Positions 43,603 to 57,090 are shown, counted from the stretch's first letter. The stretch: 64,000 nt of DNA from Alternaria dauci (GCF_042100115.1 NC_091276.1:2852001-2916000), one strand, 5' to 3'. Made by a program: numbers and translations. Notes: generated by a model from the letters alone, not told the origin.

Positions 43603-44670
43603 TTTAATAAATATTAAAGTTAGTATTACCTAATCTTTTAAAAATTTATATATCTATTAGTATAAATAGTTAGTAATCCTTTTACTATATCTTTAAAAAA
43701 TATACTTTCTACTAAATATATTTATAATAATTAATTTTTTTCTTTCTTATTTATTATTTAATAATATTACTATAGAAGTAATAAAACTAGACTACTTTTA
43801 CTTTATAATAATAAAGTAATAAATAAAGAAAAAGTATAAAATAAAGCTAGTTAAATTAAATTTTATTTAAATAAGTAGAATAATAAATACTAAAGTAAGA
43901 ATAAAGTTATTAAGTATTTAATTAAGTAATAAGTAAAGATAGTTTAAAGCTATATTAACTAAATACTAGTTACTACTAAGTAAGACTTTCTTATATTATC
44001 TTTATAAAAGAAATTTATACTACTATATATAAAACTTAAATAAAGATTAAGAATTTATAAAGTTTTACTATAATTAAGAAACCTTTTAAAAAAAGTTATT
44101 TATTTTACTTAACTAAGGGTAAGTATATAGTATATAGTAATATATTAAATAAGATTTTTTTACTTTTTTATTTATCTATATTCTTATATAAAGGTTTACT
44201 TAGATTTAATAACTTTTAACTACTTTATAAAAAGAAGAAAAGAGTATAACTTATATTTAAGATAAAGATATTTATAAAGTAAAAGAATAAAATATTTAAT
44301 ACTTTAAAATAAAAAATATTTTATAAAAATTTAGTATTTTTTCTTTAAGAAAAAAAAGTATAATAAAGTATTAGTAACTACTAAGTATAGTTATTTAAAA
44401 AATAAGAAGTAGTTTTTTATAATTTATTATTTTATAATAACTAGTTACTTCTAATTAACTTACTATATAATAAGCTAAAGCCTAATTAGTTTATTCCTTA
44501 ATAGGATCTTAGTTATATATATAAAGTATACTACTTATAGAATCTAAGTAGTAAGTAGTTTACTTAGATTCTATACTAGTATACTAAATAAATAATACTC
44601 TAAGCTACTACTTCCTAAATAACTTTTAAACTATAGCTTTCCTTAACTTCTTTTCTTATTTAATATAATA
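43603..44670. other. RIP-saturated spacer between tandem units
   Basis: Very AT-rich sequence (long A and T runs, TA steps) with stops in every frame. No former gene is recognisable. It separates the right array of unit 1 from the left array of unit 2, and differs from the sequence to the left of unit 1. Confidence 0.75.
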
Positions 44671-45801
44671 ATACTATAGAGGTAAACAGTACTACTAGTA
44701 TAGGGTTAGAGGTAGGATAGTAGCTATAGGGGTCTACCCCTAGGGGTAAGATAGTATCTATAGAGTACTACCCTTAGGGGCGAGATAGTAGGCGTAGAGT
44801 GCTGCCCCCAGGGGCGAGATAGTAGGCGCGGGTTGCTGCAAGTTACTGCAAGTTGCTACCCCCGGGGGCGAGATAGTAGGCGTAGAGTGCTGCCCCCAGG
44901 GGCAAGATAGTAGCCGTAGAGTGCTGCCCCCGGGGGCGAGATAGTAGCCGTAGAGTGCTGCCCCCAGGGGCGAGATAGTAGCCGTAGAGTGCTGCCCCCA
45001 GGGGCGAGATAGTAGCCGTAGAGTGCTGCCCCCGGGGGCGAGATAGTAGCCGTAGAGTGCTGCCCCCAGGGGCGAGATAGTAGCCGTAGAGTGCTGCCCC
45101 CAGGGGCGAGATAGTAGCCGTAGAGTGCTACCCCCGGGGGCGAGATAGTAGCCGTAGAGTGCTGCCCCCGGGGGCGAGATAGTAGCCGTAGAGTGCTACC
45201 CCCAGGGGCGAGATAGTAGCCGTAGAGTGCTGCCCCCAGGGGCGAGATAGTAGCCGTAGAGTGCTGCCCCCGGGGGCGAGATAGTAGCCGTAGAGTGCTG
45301 CCCCCAGGGGCGAGATAGTAGCCGTAGAGTGCTGCCCCCGGGGGCGAGATAGTAGCCGTAGAGTGCTGCCCCCAGGGGCGAGATAGTAGCCGTAGAGTGC
45401 TGCCCCCAGGGGCGAGATAGTAGCCGTAGAGTGCTACCCCCGGGGGCGAGATAGTAGCCGTAGAGTGCTGCCCCCGGGGGCGAGATAGTAGCCGTAGAGT
45501 GCTACCCCCAGGGGCGAGATAGTAGCCGTAGAGTGCTGCCCCCAGGGGCGAGATAGTAGCCGTAGAGTGCTGCCCCCGGGGGCGAGATAGTAGCCGTAGA
45601 GTGCTGCCCCCAGGGGCGAGATAGTAGCCGTAGAGTGCTGCCCCCAGGGGCGAGATAGTAGCCGTAGAGTGCTGCCCCCGGGGGCGAGATAGTAGCCGTA
45701 GAGTGCTGCCCCCGGGGGCGAGATAGTAGGCGTAGAGTGCTGCCCCCAGGGGCGAGATAGTAGCCGCGGATTGCCGTAAGGTGCTGCCCTTGGGGGCGAG
45801 A
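44671..45801. repeat. 34-bp GC-rich array, left end of unit 2
   Basis: Same repeat unit as at 19563-20870. The first 100 bases are RIP-mutated (CTACCCCTAGGGGTAAGATAG); the rest is pristine and more homogeneous than in unit 1, with alternating CCCCCAGGGG and CCCCCGGGGG cores. One GCAAGTTGC-bearing insert lies near 44837-44858. Open minus-strand frames are repeat artefacts. Confidence 0.85.
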
Positions 45802-45959
45802 GTGACTAACACTCACCGCTAGACTTACAGCGGCCTATGCAAGAATAGACGGCTTCTCGCCTACTTATACCTTGTGTAGTACCTCTCTATTGCTTTCTTA
45901 CCTTCTCTTATCTCTTTTCCACTTACCTTAGTTTCTGTGTTCTTTCTAACAACGTTGCA

Positions 45960-48227
45960 ATGAAGCGCCCTCTAGCAAACGTTTTAACCAAAAACAGCAA
46001 ACGGCAGCGTACGAATGATCCAGAGATTGAAGAGACAACTCCTATCCACGAACAAGCTGCGCCATACCTACTCGCTATAGCGAAGTTTCCAATCGATGCG
46101 CTTAGCGCAGAATGGAGTTTTGGTGTCAATAGGTCTATTGACACAGCACACCAGCGCCGCCTCTGCGAGATCTTTAACGAAACTGGTATTCTTCGACGAG
46201 ACCCTAGCCACCAACTGCAGATTGCCTGTTCTAAGGAACACGTAGAGCAGATGCTTCATCATCTGAAGGTGGAATTGCCAGCTCAGAGCACAGTTACTTC
46301 TGCCACGTTTGCGGATAAGGAAGGATTGGAATGGCCGTCGTTCAAGAGCTGGAAAAGCGTGACTGGAGGGACAGCGGAACTTATTACGGGTCACCATCGT
46401 GTAGAGGCATTCAAAGAGTATCTTCGCCTTCGGCAGTTAGGAGAAGAGGAGAGGTGGTGGGTGTGCCGCATCTACGATAAAGGCGGGTGCCCCTTAACGC
46501 GCGTACTGTGAACAACAGCCCCTAACCTTTTTAGACACGCTACCACCAGACACTCGTGTTAAACTTCGGGCGAATCGGGCCGATATTACGCTCCCTGACA
46601 ATCATGGCCAGATATGGTCCGAGTTAACCAGCCTGTTCTGCACAAACGCCAATCTCTTTCAAGGCTCAAGCAAGTCAGTTGAGAAAGAGATGAGAGAGCA
46701 TCTTCAGCTTAGTAGCCGCGTCAAGTTCCCAATACGGCGGCTAGTTACCCTGTGGAGAAATCAAAACTGGCAGCCCCTGCTTACGCGTTGGTGTTCTACC
46801 GCAATTGGGCAGGCAACGTTTAATCTCTCCACTTTTGAGTGGATGGCTAGTTGTCGGATAGATGACGTATGTGTAACCCGCCGCCGAAATACTCTGACCT
46901 GTCTTGCTAATCTACTGTCTAGCATTGGTTCGCTGCGTTTGAGAACGTACTTCGCATCTCTACATCTATTCGAAAGCAGTATGGGGTTGACGCCAGTTTA
47001 GCAGACTGGAACACGCTAGCTAGCCTGCCCCAGGCACGAAGTCCCCATGACGTACAAGACCTGTTCTACCCTGGCGAGGAGTTAGACAAGGATCCTGGCC
47101 CTTCCCATACGCGCCGGCAGGGCTTCTTCCCAACTCTAAGCAATGAGGCCTACCATGCGCTATACTCCACTGTACTTTCAAAGCCCACACACACGTACAC
47201 AAACATCCTCGCTCTCTTAAAAACCCCGAAGAAAGAGGGGAAGCTTATGAGGAGTATTATGACCCACGTCAGCCAATGGGTAAACAGCGGATCCGCCAAG
47301 GTGTCTGACAGCGACAACAACAAACCCGCACTGCGGAAGTATCTAGTGCCCGTGCTGCAGAGCAGGCATGCCGGCCAGGCTGATCAAAAATCTCTTGACC
47401 TCCAACAAGAAGTACTGCAACACGTACAGCAAAATGCGGAAGCATTCACAAGCTCTATACTAGACCGCTATATTGACGAGTACCCAAGTGCAGAGATCAA
47501 GAACTACGGCGCACGCTTCCAGCATAAGGTGTGGAGAGAACTGCTGTCAATTGTGACCAGTTTCACAGGGCCAACCTTGCACAACAAGCACTTGGCGTGC
47601 CTAATTCAAAGCGATACCTACATAGCGCGAACGCCTACAATCGCACAAATCGCGTGTGATGCTATCTGTCAGGTCCCTGAAGTCGTCAACGAACCTGCGC
47701 TCCAGTCTACTAGGGCAGCAAACGACTTGCTAGAGACAATTCAGGTCGCAATCACTGAATGGATGTCTAGACACACTCTAGAAGACTCTGATAATACAAG
47801 TCAAGAGGTTCCGCTGCCCGCAAGGCACTCTAACGCCGAGTCTAGCAGAGAGAGAGAGCTCAATCTGACAGTCTCTGAAGCGGCACGTAGCGTTTCAGCA
47901 CGGTCGAGTTCGGACCAGCTTACCCCAGAGCTAATTTCTCACCCCTCAACTGAGCCGCGCATACCCAAGGCATCCCAGCAGACCAAAGTTCAAAACAGGG
48001 GGATTGAGGACTTGAGTCTAAGCGACCTTGCTGCAGCCCGAGAGAAACACCGTCAGAAACGCACCCTTAGCGACCAGGTAGCTGTAAAGGGCAGTGCTTC
48101 TCTAAGCGAAAAGACCCGAAAGAAACACCGTAAGAAACACACCCTTGGCGACCAGGTAGCTGTAGAGGGCAGTGCTTCTCCAAGCGAAAAGACTCGACAG
48201 AAACAACGAGGGGCTTGGAGGAAGTAA
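45960..48227 (+). CDS. ParB/Srx-like-domain protein, copy 2 (719 aa)
   Basis: Identical in predicted sequence to the gene at 21029. Exons are 45960-46482, 46535-46866 and 46923-48227, with the same putative GC-AG first intron. No RIP changes are seen despite the perfect duplication. Confidence 0.7.
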
Positions 48228-48385
48228 TCCGTATCTGACCCTAGCCCTAACCCAATAGACACTGTTCCTCTCCTCTTTCCTCTGCACTGGATATTGTGAT
48301 TCTCGATCATCATCTATCGATCTACCCTACAAGATCCTCAGCCCTTAGCCAACGTACTATTTTATATAATACTGTTCTTATCATC

Positions 48386-51300
48386 ATGTCTTTAGATCTT
48401 GCACAACAAAACGATAGCGATTACGATAACAGCAGTGCTGGAGAGGAGGACGGCCTGTACCAAGATGTGCAACCTGATGAGCACGATAGAGAACCTGACG
48501 AGCATGATGGAGAAGAATACCACGAGAGCAGCCTTGGGGACGAAGACGCAATAGCGAATAATCAACTTACCTGGGCTATTGACCACAGCGGAGGTGACCA
48601 CCGACTACCTGGTGAGTTTAAGAGCATCCTACTTGTACGCATATAGTAACTACGTAGTAGTGAAGGGATTTATCAAGATGATAGACAGCCCCGAATTTAA
48701 CGGCAGTAAGGCTATTGGAATGCTGCAGAAGCGATACACGATAGACTACGGATCGAGGCGCGTTGGGTCCCGACCAGCCAAGCCTGAGGACAAATTTATC
48801 CCTGAGTTCCACCTCGACCTTATCATTATCATCGGCCGGCCGCTCCAACCCATTGTGAAGTTCTCTACGTTCTTCGACCACGTAACAATCAGCTTTAAAC
48901 ACTGGCGAGCTCCATACAGCGCTAAACACAGCCACGGACTGTCGTTTGATATGGAGCATCGTACCTTCCGTCTTGCAAAGGGTGGAACGCGCGAATCTTG
49001 GTTTATTGTTATGCACCCTGTCGATAGCACAGTAGACCCTCTTCTGTCAGGCAGCGAACGTCGCAAACGCCGCGAGAAGGCGTCTGAGCACAGCGCTCTC
49101 AAACCCTCCCATGCCCTGTTCCTTACGTCGTACATTAAGAAAGTCTTCCTTACAGGCGTATTACTTGGAGAGGGTGTTGAGGCTTCTTGGAAATTGGATG
49201 GACCCCAGTCGCAATCGATCTCAATCGTCAAGTGGGAAACGTTCCAGGAGCAGTTCATGGAAGGGTGGCCAGAGTACGTGCGCAAGAACACGCAGGATCC
49301 GTTCTGGACTGAGAACCTGCCAGCGTTCCATGCGTATGACTACGGGCAGAACCTTCCAATTGAGTTGTCTACTGAGCAACTCAATAGTCTGCCTAAGGAA
49401 ACCCGGTTGCGCCCTGATGACGAGACGTCTGACTCTGATGACGAGACGTCTGACTCTGATGACGAGACGTCTGACTCTGATAGCGAGACGTCTGATTCTG
49501 GGAATGATTTGTCAAACTCTGGGAATGATTTACCAAACTCTCAGAATGATTTATCTAACTCTGAAGACGCGGCGGCTAGGTCCGAAGGCGGCGCAGAGGG
49601 GGCTACGCCCCCACAGAGCGGTACACAAACAGGCGATCCAATTCCCCCGCCGCACGACCATCAACAGCCGTTTGATAACTACACACAGGATCTTCTACGC
49701 GCACTAGAGGACAAGTATAGACTGGAGAGCATTGAGACGGTCTCCTACGCGCTAGCGGTCGACATCCACTCAATAGCATCTTCCAACCTCCCTAACGCCT
49801 CTAATGACGTCGGTGTCATTCTCGCACCTGCGCGCTGCCTCCTTGCCAATCGCAACAACGTTGTTCGCCAATACCAACACCCGCGCGACTTTACCTTCTA
49901 CCCTCTTGCCTTCCATCCATCGTACGGCAACTTCTCCTCCGCGCAGCCCCCAGCATTCCTACGCGACAACGTGCTCGCTGTAATGGAGGACAACATGAGC
50001 TATCAGAACAACGGTGCGAGCGTGTTGACTAGTGGTTATTTTCAGGCGTACTCCAACATTAAGCGAACTATACGCCATAGCCCCGGCAACTTACTTGCTA
50101 CCAAGGGCATTGCCACGGCTGCCCTGACGCTGCCAGATCAGGATGGCAACCTAAACCCTCGGGTAGCGGCGAAGCGGCAGCGTTTACTGCGGAAATTGCG
50201 AGGCGAACAGACTCCTGATAACCCTACGTCTTCCCAACCGTTCGCTCGCGAGCAACAGCGGATTAAAGCCGCTATAAAGGAAGAACTGTACGCGTTTAGG
50301 ATGGAGCAAGTTCTGTCTGTGCAGGTGTCGCAGTTAGCTGACGGTCAACGGAATTTTGCGACAGTGCTTCAACCTATCCTCCAGCTAATCCGGTACTTCT
50401 CGCTGGAACAACCTACCTACATTGATGTCCTCTTCGCGTTCAAAGAACGCATCTTTCCAAAGGTTCTCTCCTCCTTTGCTAGTCTGTTCGCGCACGCATC
50501 AGACGAGTTTTATCGTCGCTTCAAGGCTGCTGGCTCTAAAGGGCTGCCTTTTGCCCTAGCGGAAGGTGTGGCCGCATTCGATCGCCTTGGCAGCTACTGC
50601 TTTACTGGGTTCCCCCGGTCTTTAGTGGGCTCAGTGCTCGGGCCTCTCTGCACCATAGAAAGCATTGAGCAGGGTGGGTGGCCGTTTATCGACCCCAACA
50701 TGCTCAATCTGCAAGGCAGTGGCCATGCTAACCTAGTGCGTTGGCCGCGCATGGACAATGGACGACCTATTATGATGCACGTTGCTTCCATTCGCCACCA
50801 CTATGGGCCCCAGGTTGCCGCTTATTGTCACAGCGAGGTATGGTTCCGTGAGCTTGGTGGGCTCACAGGTAAAGGGCCTCGTGGCGCAGAAGAGTTCCTA
50901 GTAGAGGTGCTCGAAGAGATGTGGAAGCCGCAGACAATCGCTTTCGTAACACACCAATTCTATCGCGCTCTGAACAAGGGCGGACGGGGCAATGCTCAAA
51001 GCGTAAGCCTAACAACACTGCAGGCACGACAGGAGGCGCAAGAGCAGGTGACGCGTTGGGCTGAAAGCGAGCACCCCTTCTCTGCAGGGTTCGTGCAATT
51101 AGCGTTTCAAATATCAGCCGCTAACACAGTACAGGGAGTACGAGTCGATCTTTCCTGTCTTTTATCCAGAAGCGACTTCGGGTTTGAGAAGCCAGACGCG
51201 ACGCGACTTTGCGCAAGAGCTCTACTGGGAGTGTGTTAACAGCCATGGCCAATCTAGTAGCTACCTCTTTTCAAAGAACGCGAGCTGGTTCACTGTGTTA

Positions 51301-52261
51301 CGCGCTGCCGTGCAACACGCCAGGGCCAAGGCGATGAAGGAGGAATACTGGATCAGCGCCATAATGTCAGCTCTAGCGGCGTGCCGCATTGACTGTGTGC
51401 CTGGTTCATACCATGGCCGATTGAGCTACCGGAGAATGACGCGGCTAGTCGGTAACGTTCCGGCCCCATCCGCTATAGCGGCGAGACCGGGCAGCCTCAA
51501 GCGGGCAGCGATTGAGGCAGTACACCAAGCAAAGCGGCGCTCGCAAACAAAGAGTACTATCGACTTTGGTTGCCAAATCCCTTTTAACGCCATCCCGCCG
51601 CTAGTTGAAAAAGGTTTTCAGCAGTTGGACGGCCAGTTCTCAAAGTCCGGCATGAATCAGAAGGTTCGTGAACACTACCACAGAGCACGTCAGTGCCTCA
51701 TCGAGTGCTTAGGTCAGCCAAAATGCGATCTAATGCTCATGTTGGTGTTAACCCTTGCATCCTCTTCAGCTACCCCTACTGTAGCGGTGAATGCGACTGA
51801 GTTTTCCAAAGGACCAACCAAGAACTCTGAAATGTTTGCGGCCGCCTTGGTAACAAGAATGCTCTGGTCTCTTCGACCAGATTACTTCCCGTCGGAGGAA
51901 GACGATGGTTGGGTGCTTTCGGTACGGGAGATGACGAAGAAGATTGGTAAGACTTCCCTAAGAGAGGCCCTTTTCCCAAGTAAGAAGCATTGCTAACATA
52001 GTACTATCTGGGGTAGAGCACAAAGGTTGCAACAACCGCTTCCTTCGACAACTGCAATGGATTCGGGTTACTAGTGGGCGTCGAGACTCCCCAAGGAACA
52101 GCGACATAGCGATCAACTATGATTCCGTTCTTGAGAAGAGACGTACAGAGTTAATGCGACTACGGAGCGATGCTAAAGGTTTTATTCAATGCGTGTTTGG
52201 TAGTTCTGATTATGCATGGGTTGACCGATGTCATACTATTATACAGGAGTCCCCAGTGTAG
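48386..52261 (+). CDS. Large protein of unknown function, copy 2 (1245 aa)
   Basis: Identical to the gene at 23455. Introns are 48612-48657, 51093-51129 (least certain) and 51947-52001. It contains the same acidic DDETSDSD repeat with no change in copy number. Confidence 0.65.
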
Positions 52262-53029
52262 AGTAAGCTATTATAGCTTCCACTATAATTTTACATCTTC
52301 TCTCCTATAAAACACGTATATACTATATACATCTTCTATCCTATACAGCTTTTGAAGAGATTAATACACGTTACGTAGTGTTATGATTTTTTAAAATATT
52401 TCGTATTAACTGTAAATTCAGAAAAACACCAACCCCAATATTAACCGTACTATCGTTGTCGCATGTAATCCGTTTCTTAATCTTAACTGTGTCTCTTCTC
52501 TACTATTTACATAATTAACGTAATAGTAAAAAGACGCAGGCACTAGAGAATAGAGCCTGCGAAGTCTACATTGCATTAGTGGCTGAAGTAGCACAGTGTA
52601 GAGGCATCCTGTTACTATTCTCCGCAGGCAAAGGTAATAGCACCTTGCGCGGCAACCTTTAAGGAAAAGAGAGGAAGCCGCTATGTGTTTCGCTCTTCTT
52701 TGTAGTTATTTGTAGATTTGTAGCCTGCGGTGTTGTTGACTTATCTGTATCGCAATACGACAGCAGCTTCCTAGCAGGCTGTAATCGTCGAGAGCCACGG
52801 TACAGCCGGTGACTTAGACGACAGACCTAGCCTAACACTAAATTGGCAAGCTTCCGCAACACGGACGCATACACCCCACCTGCTAATAAGCACCGCTATG
52901 ACTAGCAACTCTCGTCTACCTCACTACTTCCGTAGAGTGTCGCTAGAAGCTCAGCATTGTGCTCTTCGAGCCCATCACTCTTTTTCCGCAGCGCATAGTT
53001 CAGGGTCGTCAGGTAACCCGGTTTATTGT
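52262..53029. other. Convergent 3' intergenic region, copy 2
   Basis: Same as 27331-28098, including the GCAGGC/GCCTGC hairpin and the GACGCAGGCAC element. Confidence 0.4.
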
Positions 53030-54892
53030 TCAACCTATAGGGCTTACAGGACAGAATAATTCAAGTACCGACATCTGTCGCAATGGCGCCGGCGATGCCG
53101 GGATACTTTCCGATGCGTCAGAATCAGTGTCATCTTCGGCTTCGCTGTCTGGAATCTCTGTTAACCCCACCGCCGTAGCTAGCGCATTCGCTTCAATGCT
53201 AAGCCTCTCCTTTCCAGCAATCGGCGCACCAGTAATTCCATCCGGCCCTAGCCAGGCTTCGAGGGCCCTGCTTGCCGTGCAAATTTCCGGCCGTTCGCGC
53301 TTCACTAGCTCAAGAAAAACATCGCGCTGGTTCTTCCGCAGCACACGCTCGAGCCAATGGTTTGAGACCTCTTCGTGGGGTATGAGCAGCAGCGATCCCC
53401 AGCCTAGAGCTTGAACTATGTCGAACCATCGTGTCGCTCGCTTTAGGCGGTAACGAAAGGCTGCGTGGTCAGATTTAGATGGTGATTGGCAAACCAGATG
53501 GACCAAATATGTGATAGCCTCTGTTCGTGCCTGGCCCTTCCCGTACCTGTTGCGAGTTCTGTCGTTACTGGCTAGACGATCAGCGACCTGGATTTCGTCG
53601 ACCTTGCGAGCGTACGCCTTCCCTAGCAAAGCGAAAGCCCAGCGAGTGCCAATGTTTACAGCTGCAAGCATCGTCTCGTACCGTGTGCACATGTCCCAGG
53701 CAAAGCAGAATGCATTGTCGGCATCAGTATGAAGTGTTGCGCTACTATCCACTGACTGCGACATTTGCGTCTGGGTAAGAACATAACGATCTACTGGTTT
53801 TACCAAGAACGGCGTGCCCTGTTTCCGCCAATTATGCAGGAACTGCGCAGCGCTGTACTGCGAGGTTGCATTTCCAAAAGCACGCGCTTTTGCTAGCATG
53901 CTGCAGGCAGTATAGTAGGGTGTTGGCGAGGCTGTATAGAAATCAGCATCTTCCGCGACTTTTTGCTTGAAGATCCAAGAGATCGTCGGCTCATCGTCTG
54001 GCGCAATGCTGCCGTACGCCATACGTTCCTGCGCAGGCATCTTCTCAGGCGGTTCCTTTAAGCCTATCGCCTCGAGCTTTATTACACGCGATCTTTCTAG
54101 CTTTCTTGTACGCCGTAGCTCTGCAAGACGATTCTTGTTTGTAACTGTTGCGGACCTCTTTACGGATAGAGGCGTCGTCGCACTCTGGTTTTCGCTGTCC
54201 TCGTCGCTTGTTCCGCGCTCGTGTCCCCCCTCCGCTCTAGCTGTGTCTTTGCCAGCGTGTACTGTCATAGTGTTGACTTCGCTAGCCCTAGCCGTCGATT
54301 CGTCCGCGCTGTCCTCCTGTATTGCTAGGCGGTTTAAGCTGTTGGCACGGATCTCGCTGCGAATAGGCGATGAGGAGGCTGGACGTTTACGGTACGGCAC
54401 AAGGTCGCCTGTAGCCCTCTGTGCTGATGGCGGTATGCTATCGTCCTTGTCTGAGTCTATAGCCATGCGGTCCTCCGCGATGCCTTCCGTTGGCGTCATT
54501 AGCCGCGCTGTAGTTAAGTTTCTAGGCTCTAGAGACTTACTACTAGCAAAGTCCATAGCAGCGCTTGTGAGACGCCCCCAATTTTCTGCGTCAAGTGTGC
54601 TGGCACCCAGCGTCTCTTTCAGCAGCCATATCGCATCTAGTGTCGAGTGGGCTATGAAAACCGGCTTGCACGCTTCGTCGTCGCCTACTTCTGGAACGAT
54701 CCATCCCGCGTATCGTACATCGCCTGGTACACGGCATGGTTCTGCGAGACGACGCGCAAGAAATCTGCTGTAGGACGGGTTAGGTGGGCTGTATGCTAAG
54801 TTGTTAGCGACTGTAGCGTCCCACTGTGCAGGAAAGCCTCTTCCGCTGTGTTTATCCTGACAATGGTCACTATCGAGCTGTAACTGATCCAT
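53030..54892 (-). CDS. Protein of unknown function, copy 2 (620 aa)
   Basis: Identical to the gene at 28099-29961, intact, with the same acidic tail. Confidence 0.7.
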   Translation of the reverse strand: MDQLQLDSDHCQDKHSGRGFPAQWDATVANNLAYSPPNPSYSRFLARRLAEPCRVPGDVRYAGWIVPEVGDDEACKPVFIAHSTLDAIWLLKETLGASTLDAENWGRLTSAAMDFASSKSLEPRNLTTARLMTPTEGIAEDRMAIDSDKDDSIPPSAQRATGDLVPYRKRPASSSPIRSEIRANSLNRLAIQEDSADESTARASEVNTMTVHAGKDTARAEGGHERGTSDEDSENQSATTPLSVKRSATVTNKNRLAELRRTRKLERSRVIKLEAIGLKEPPEKMPAQERMAYGSIAPDDEPTISWIFKQKVAEDADFYTASPTPYYTACSMLAKARAFGNATSQYSAAQFLHNWRKQGTPFLVKPVDRYVLTQTQMSQSVDSSATLHTDADNAFCFAWDMCTRYETMLAAVNIGTRWAFALLGKAYARKVDEIQVADRLASNDRTRNRYGKGQARTEAITYLVHLVCQSPSKSDHAAFRYRLKRATRWFDIVQALGWGSLLLIPHEEVSNHWLERVLRKNQRDVFLELVKRERPEICTASRALEAWLGPDGITGAPIAGKERLSIEANALATAVGLTEIPDSEAEDDTDSDASESIPASPAPLRQMSVLELFCPVSPIG

Positions 54893-55335
54893 TTTAGAAC
54901 CAAGGCTGACGCTCTAAGCCAGCGATTAGTGTGTGGGTAGAAAAGTAGTAAGAATAACAGCAGAGAAAAGAAGACGTGGCATGGAAAGCAGGGGGCCAGG
55001 GCGTGCCGGCAAGGTGCGGCATATAGTCGCACCGACTAACAAGGTAGAGTACGGTCCCTAATCCCAGAAGAGGTCGCGTCCTTGAGTGTAGAATACATGT
55101 TATTTCTCTTTTTAGAGTGCTATTCTTATATAATATTGAATACTAAAGTTTAGTTGTTGAAGACACGAAAGATCTCAAAGAGGTAGTCCTAGATAGGGAG
55201 GGTCGCTCTGCCTCGTACATCTAAGAGCGCAGTTCCAAATAATATAACACTAGTATTTGCCTTTAGAGGTGCAGCGTGAAGAAGGTTGGAGCGCCAGCCC
55301 TAAGGTAGTTAAAGCGTCCGAATGTTCCAGCTGCA

Positions 55336-56315
55336 AGGTTGCGATATGGCTTGGGACGCAAGTTGCCGCAACGGTTGGTTGCCAGCGAGGGCAAGTTACG
55401 CAGAGACCACGGTATGGCTTCATACACCTACTAACACCTTTTGGGCAACTCTCTGGACTGTCCAAGGTACTGCATGACAGAGTTGTCAACAATCAAGCCA
55501 ATCAAGCTGGGTGCCCCAGCTTAGCTTGATTAGTGGGTACCTCTACCTCAGCTTAGCTTGATTGGCTTGATGGTTAAAATTAATAAGCTTGGCTTGTTTA
55601 GCTTGATTAGCTTAACAAAATTAATCCCCCTTTCAAGAAGCTTAAAAGGGGATAGTGTAGGGGTATCCTTATATAATCTTATCACCACGTGATCTTATCA
55701 CCACGTGACCTTACTTACTTACTTTAACCTTCTTTATAGAGTATTAATTCTATCAAGCCAATCAAGCCAAACAATCAAGCTAGCTTATAGTAGCTTGGCT
55801 TAATTGATTTATACCTCTACTCTAGCTTAGCTTGATTGATACGCCAGCTTGATGCCCCAGCTTGATAGCGATCAAGCTGGCTTGATTGTTGACAAGTCTG
55901 CTGCATGAACAGACGGTTGTTGAACCAATGAACAAACTGATTCCTAATGGTTGTCGCTGTAGAGAAAACGTCGAGGTAGGCAGTATACTCAGTCCTGGAC
56001 GGCACGCTGGGACTCTGCCTTGGCCACTGGTTCCTCAGATCTTCCACGAACGAGTCGATCGCCCTAGTTTGATTCTCCTGAAATGCGGCGTGCAATCCTG
56101 TCGTGATGCTGCTGTTCAGTCTCCGATTCTCGCTTTGGTAGATTCGCTTCATTGGAATCTGCAAACGCCTTGGTGTTGCACAGCACCGTGTTCCGAATCG
56201 CATTCTTGTTGAAGTCCTGTCCCTGGTCTAGCTCGTATTTCAGTGCAGTAGGTGGCTGTACCGCCGAGAGCTTATATACCCTATAGGCTGCAGCTAGAGC
56301 CTGTATCGCATCCAT
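55336..56315 (-). pseudogene. Small broken gene, copy 2
   Basis: Carries the same frame change, MITE insertion and two adjacent TAG codons as the copy at 30405-31384, so the damage was already present before the tandem duplication. A single 68-bp unit again overlaps its far end. Confidence 0.55.
55478..55900. mobile_element. hAT-type MITE, copy 2
   Basis: Same 423-bp element as at 30547, flanked by CTGCATGA at 55470-55477 and 55901-55908. It was copied with the unit and is not an independent insertion. Confidence 0.88.
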
Positions 56316-56363
56316 GTCTGACTTTTCGGCGTAAGCCGTCGTACAAAACTATGTCATTAGATC

Positions 56364-56771
56364 ACGATATGGCTTGGGAAGCAAGTTGCCGCAACGGTTG
56401 GTTGCTAGCGAGGGCACGTTGCGAAGCGGTTGCGATATGGCTTGGGACGCAAGTTGCCGCAACGGTTGGTTGCTAGCGAGGGCACGTTGCGAAGCGGTTG
56501 CGATATGGCTTGGGACGCAAGTTGCCGCAACGGTTGGTTGCTAGCGAGGGCACGTTGCGAAGCGGTTGCGATATGGCTTGGGACGCAAGTTGCCGCAACG
56601 GTTGGTTGCTAGCGAGGGCACGTTGCGAAGCGGTTGCGATATGGCTTGGGACGCAAGTTGCCGCAACGGTTGGTTGCTAGCGAGGGCACGTTGCGAAGCG
56701 GTTGCGATATGGCTTGGGACGCAAGTTGCCGCAACGGTTGGTTGCTAGCGAGGGCACATTGCGAAGCGGTT
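56364..56771 (+). repeat. 68-bp tandem array, copy 2 (six units)
   Basis: Same unit, same copy number and same variant bases (first unit GGGAAGCAAG, last unit GGGCACATTG) as at 31433-31840. Confidence 0.9.
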
Positions 56772-57090
56772 GCGAAGCATGGAGTAGTATTTAGTGTGGT
56801 AGGTTGCATTCGGCCTGACTCGGAAGACCACGCGCCCGCAAGTCAGGCTGACAGCAGCGCTTCCACTCACAACGTTACCTAGGTACAGCAGTAACTTGCT
56901 ATTGCTAACAGAGGCAACTTTCTAGGCTTCCTACAGTGGCAGCAGTAGGCAATACGTACAGCGTTACTCTATGTTAGTCTGGTGCGCCTATATCGGTATT
57001 GAGTCATGGGATCGATTTTGTACTACAGACTACTTGAGAAAGTTACAGTATGTCTCCGCGATTTCCGGGCAGTCATTCCTTCAAAGTATC

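Larger units (their letters stand above)
19563..44670. repeat. Tandem unit 1 (25,108 bp), complete
   Basis: The unit is defined by homology to the next copy: sequence from ATACTATAGAGGTAAACAG at 19563 recurs at 44671. Gene coordinates in the second copy are offset by 24,931, and by 25,075 after a VNTR in the SNF2-like gene. It holds six genes: ParB-like, 1245-aa unknown, 620-aa unknown, a broken small gene, an SNF2-like and a UPF1-like helicase. Three array types also lie in it. No terminal inverted repeats, transposase, tyrosine recombinase or reverse transcriptase was recognised in it. The edges are RIP-mutated while the interior is not. The true ends of an ancestral unit may lie anywhere in the repeat cycle. 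Confidence 0.85.

Noticed and set aside
19563..44670. Starship-type giant transposon
   Set aside because: No DUF3435 tyrosine recombinase was recognised and no captain-like gene sits at the edge; arrays rather than short direct repeats bound the unit.
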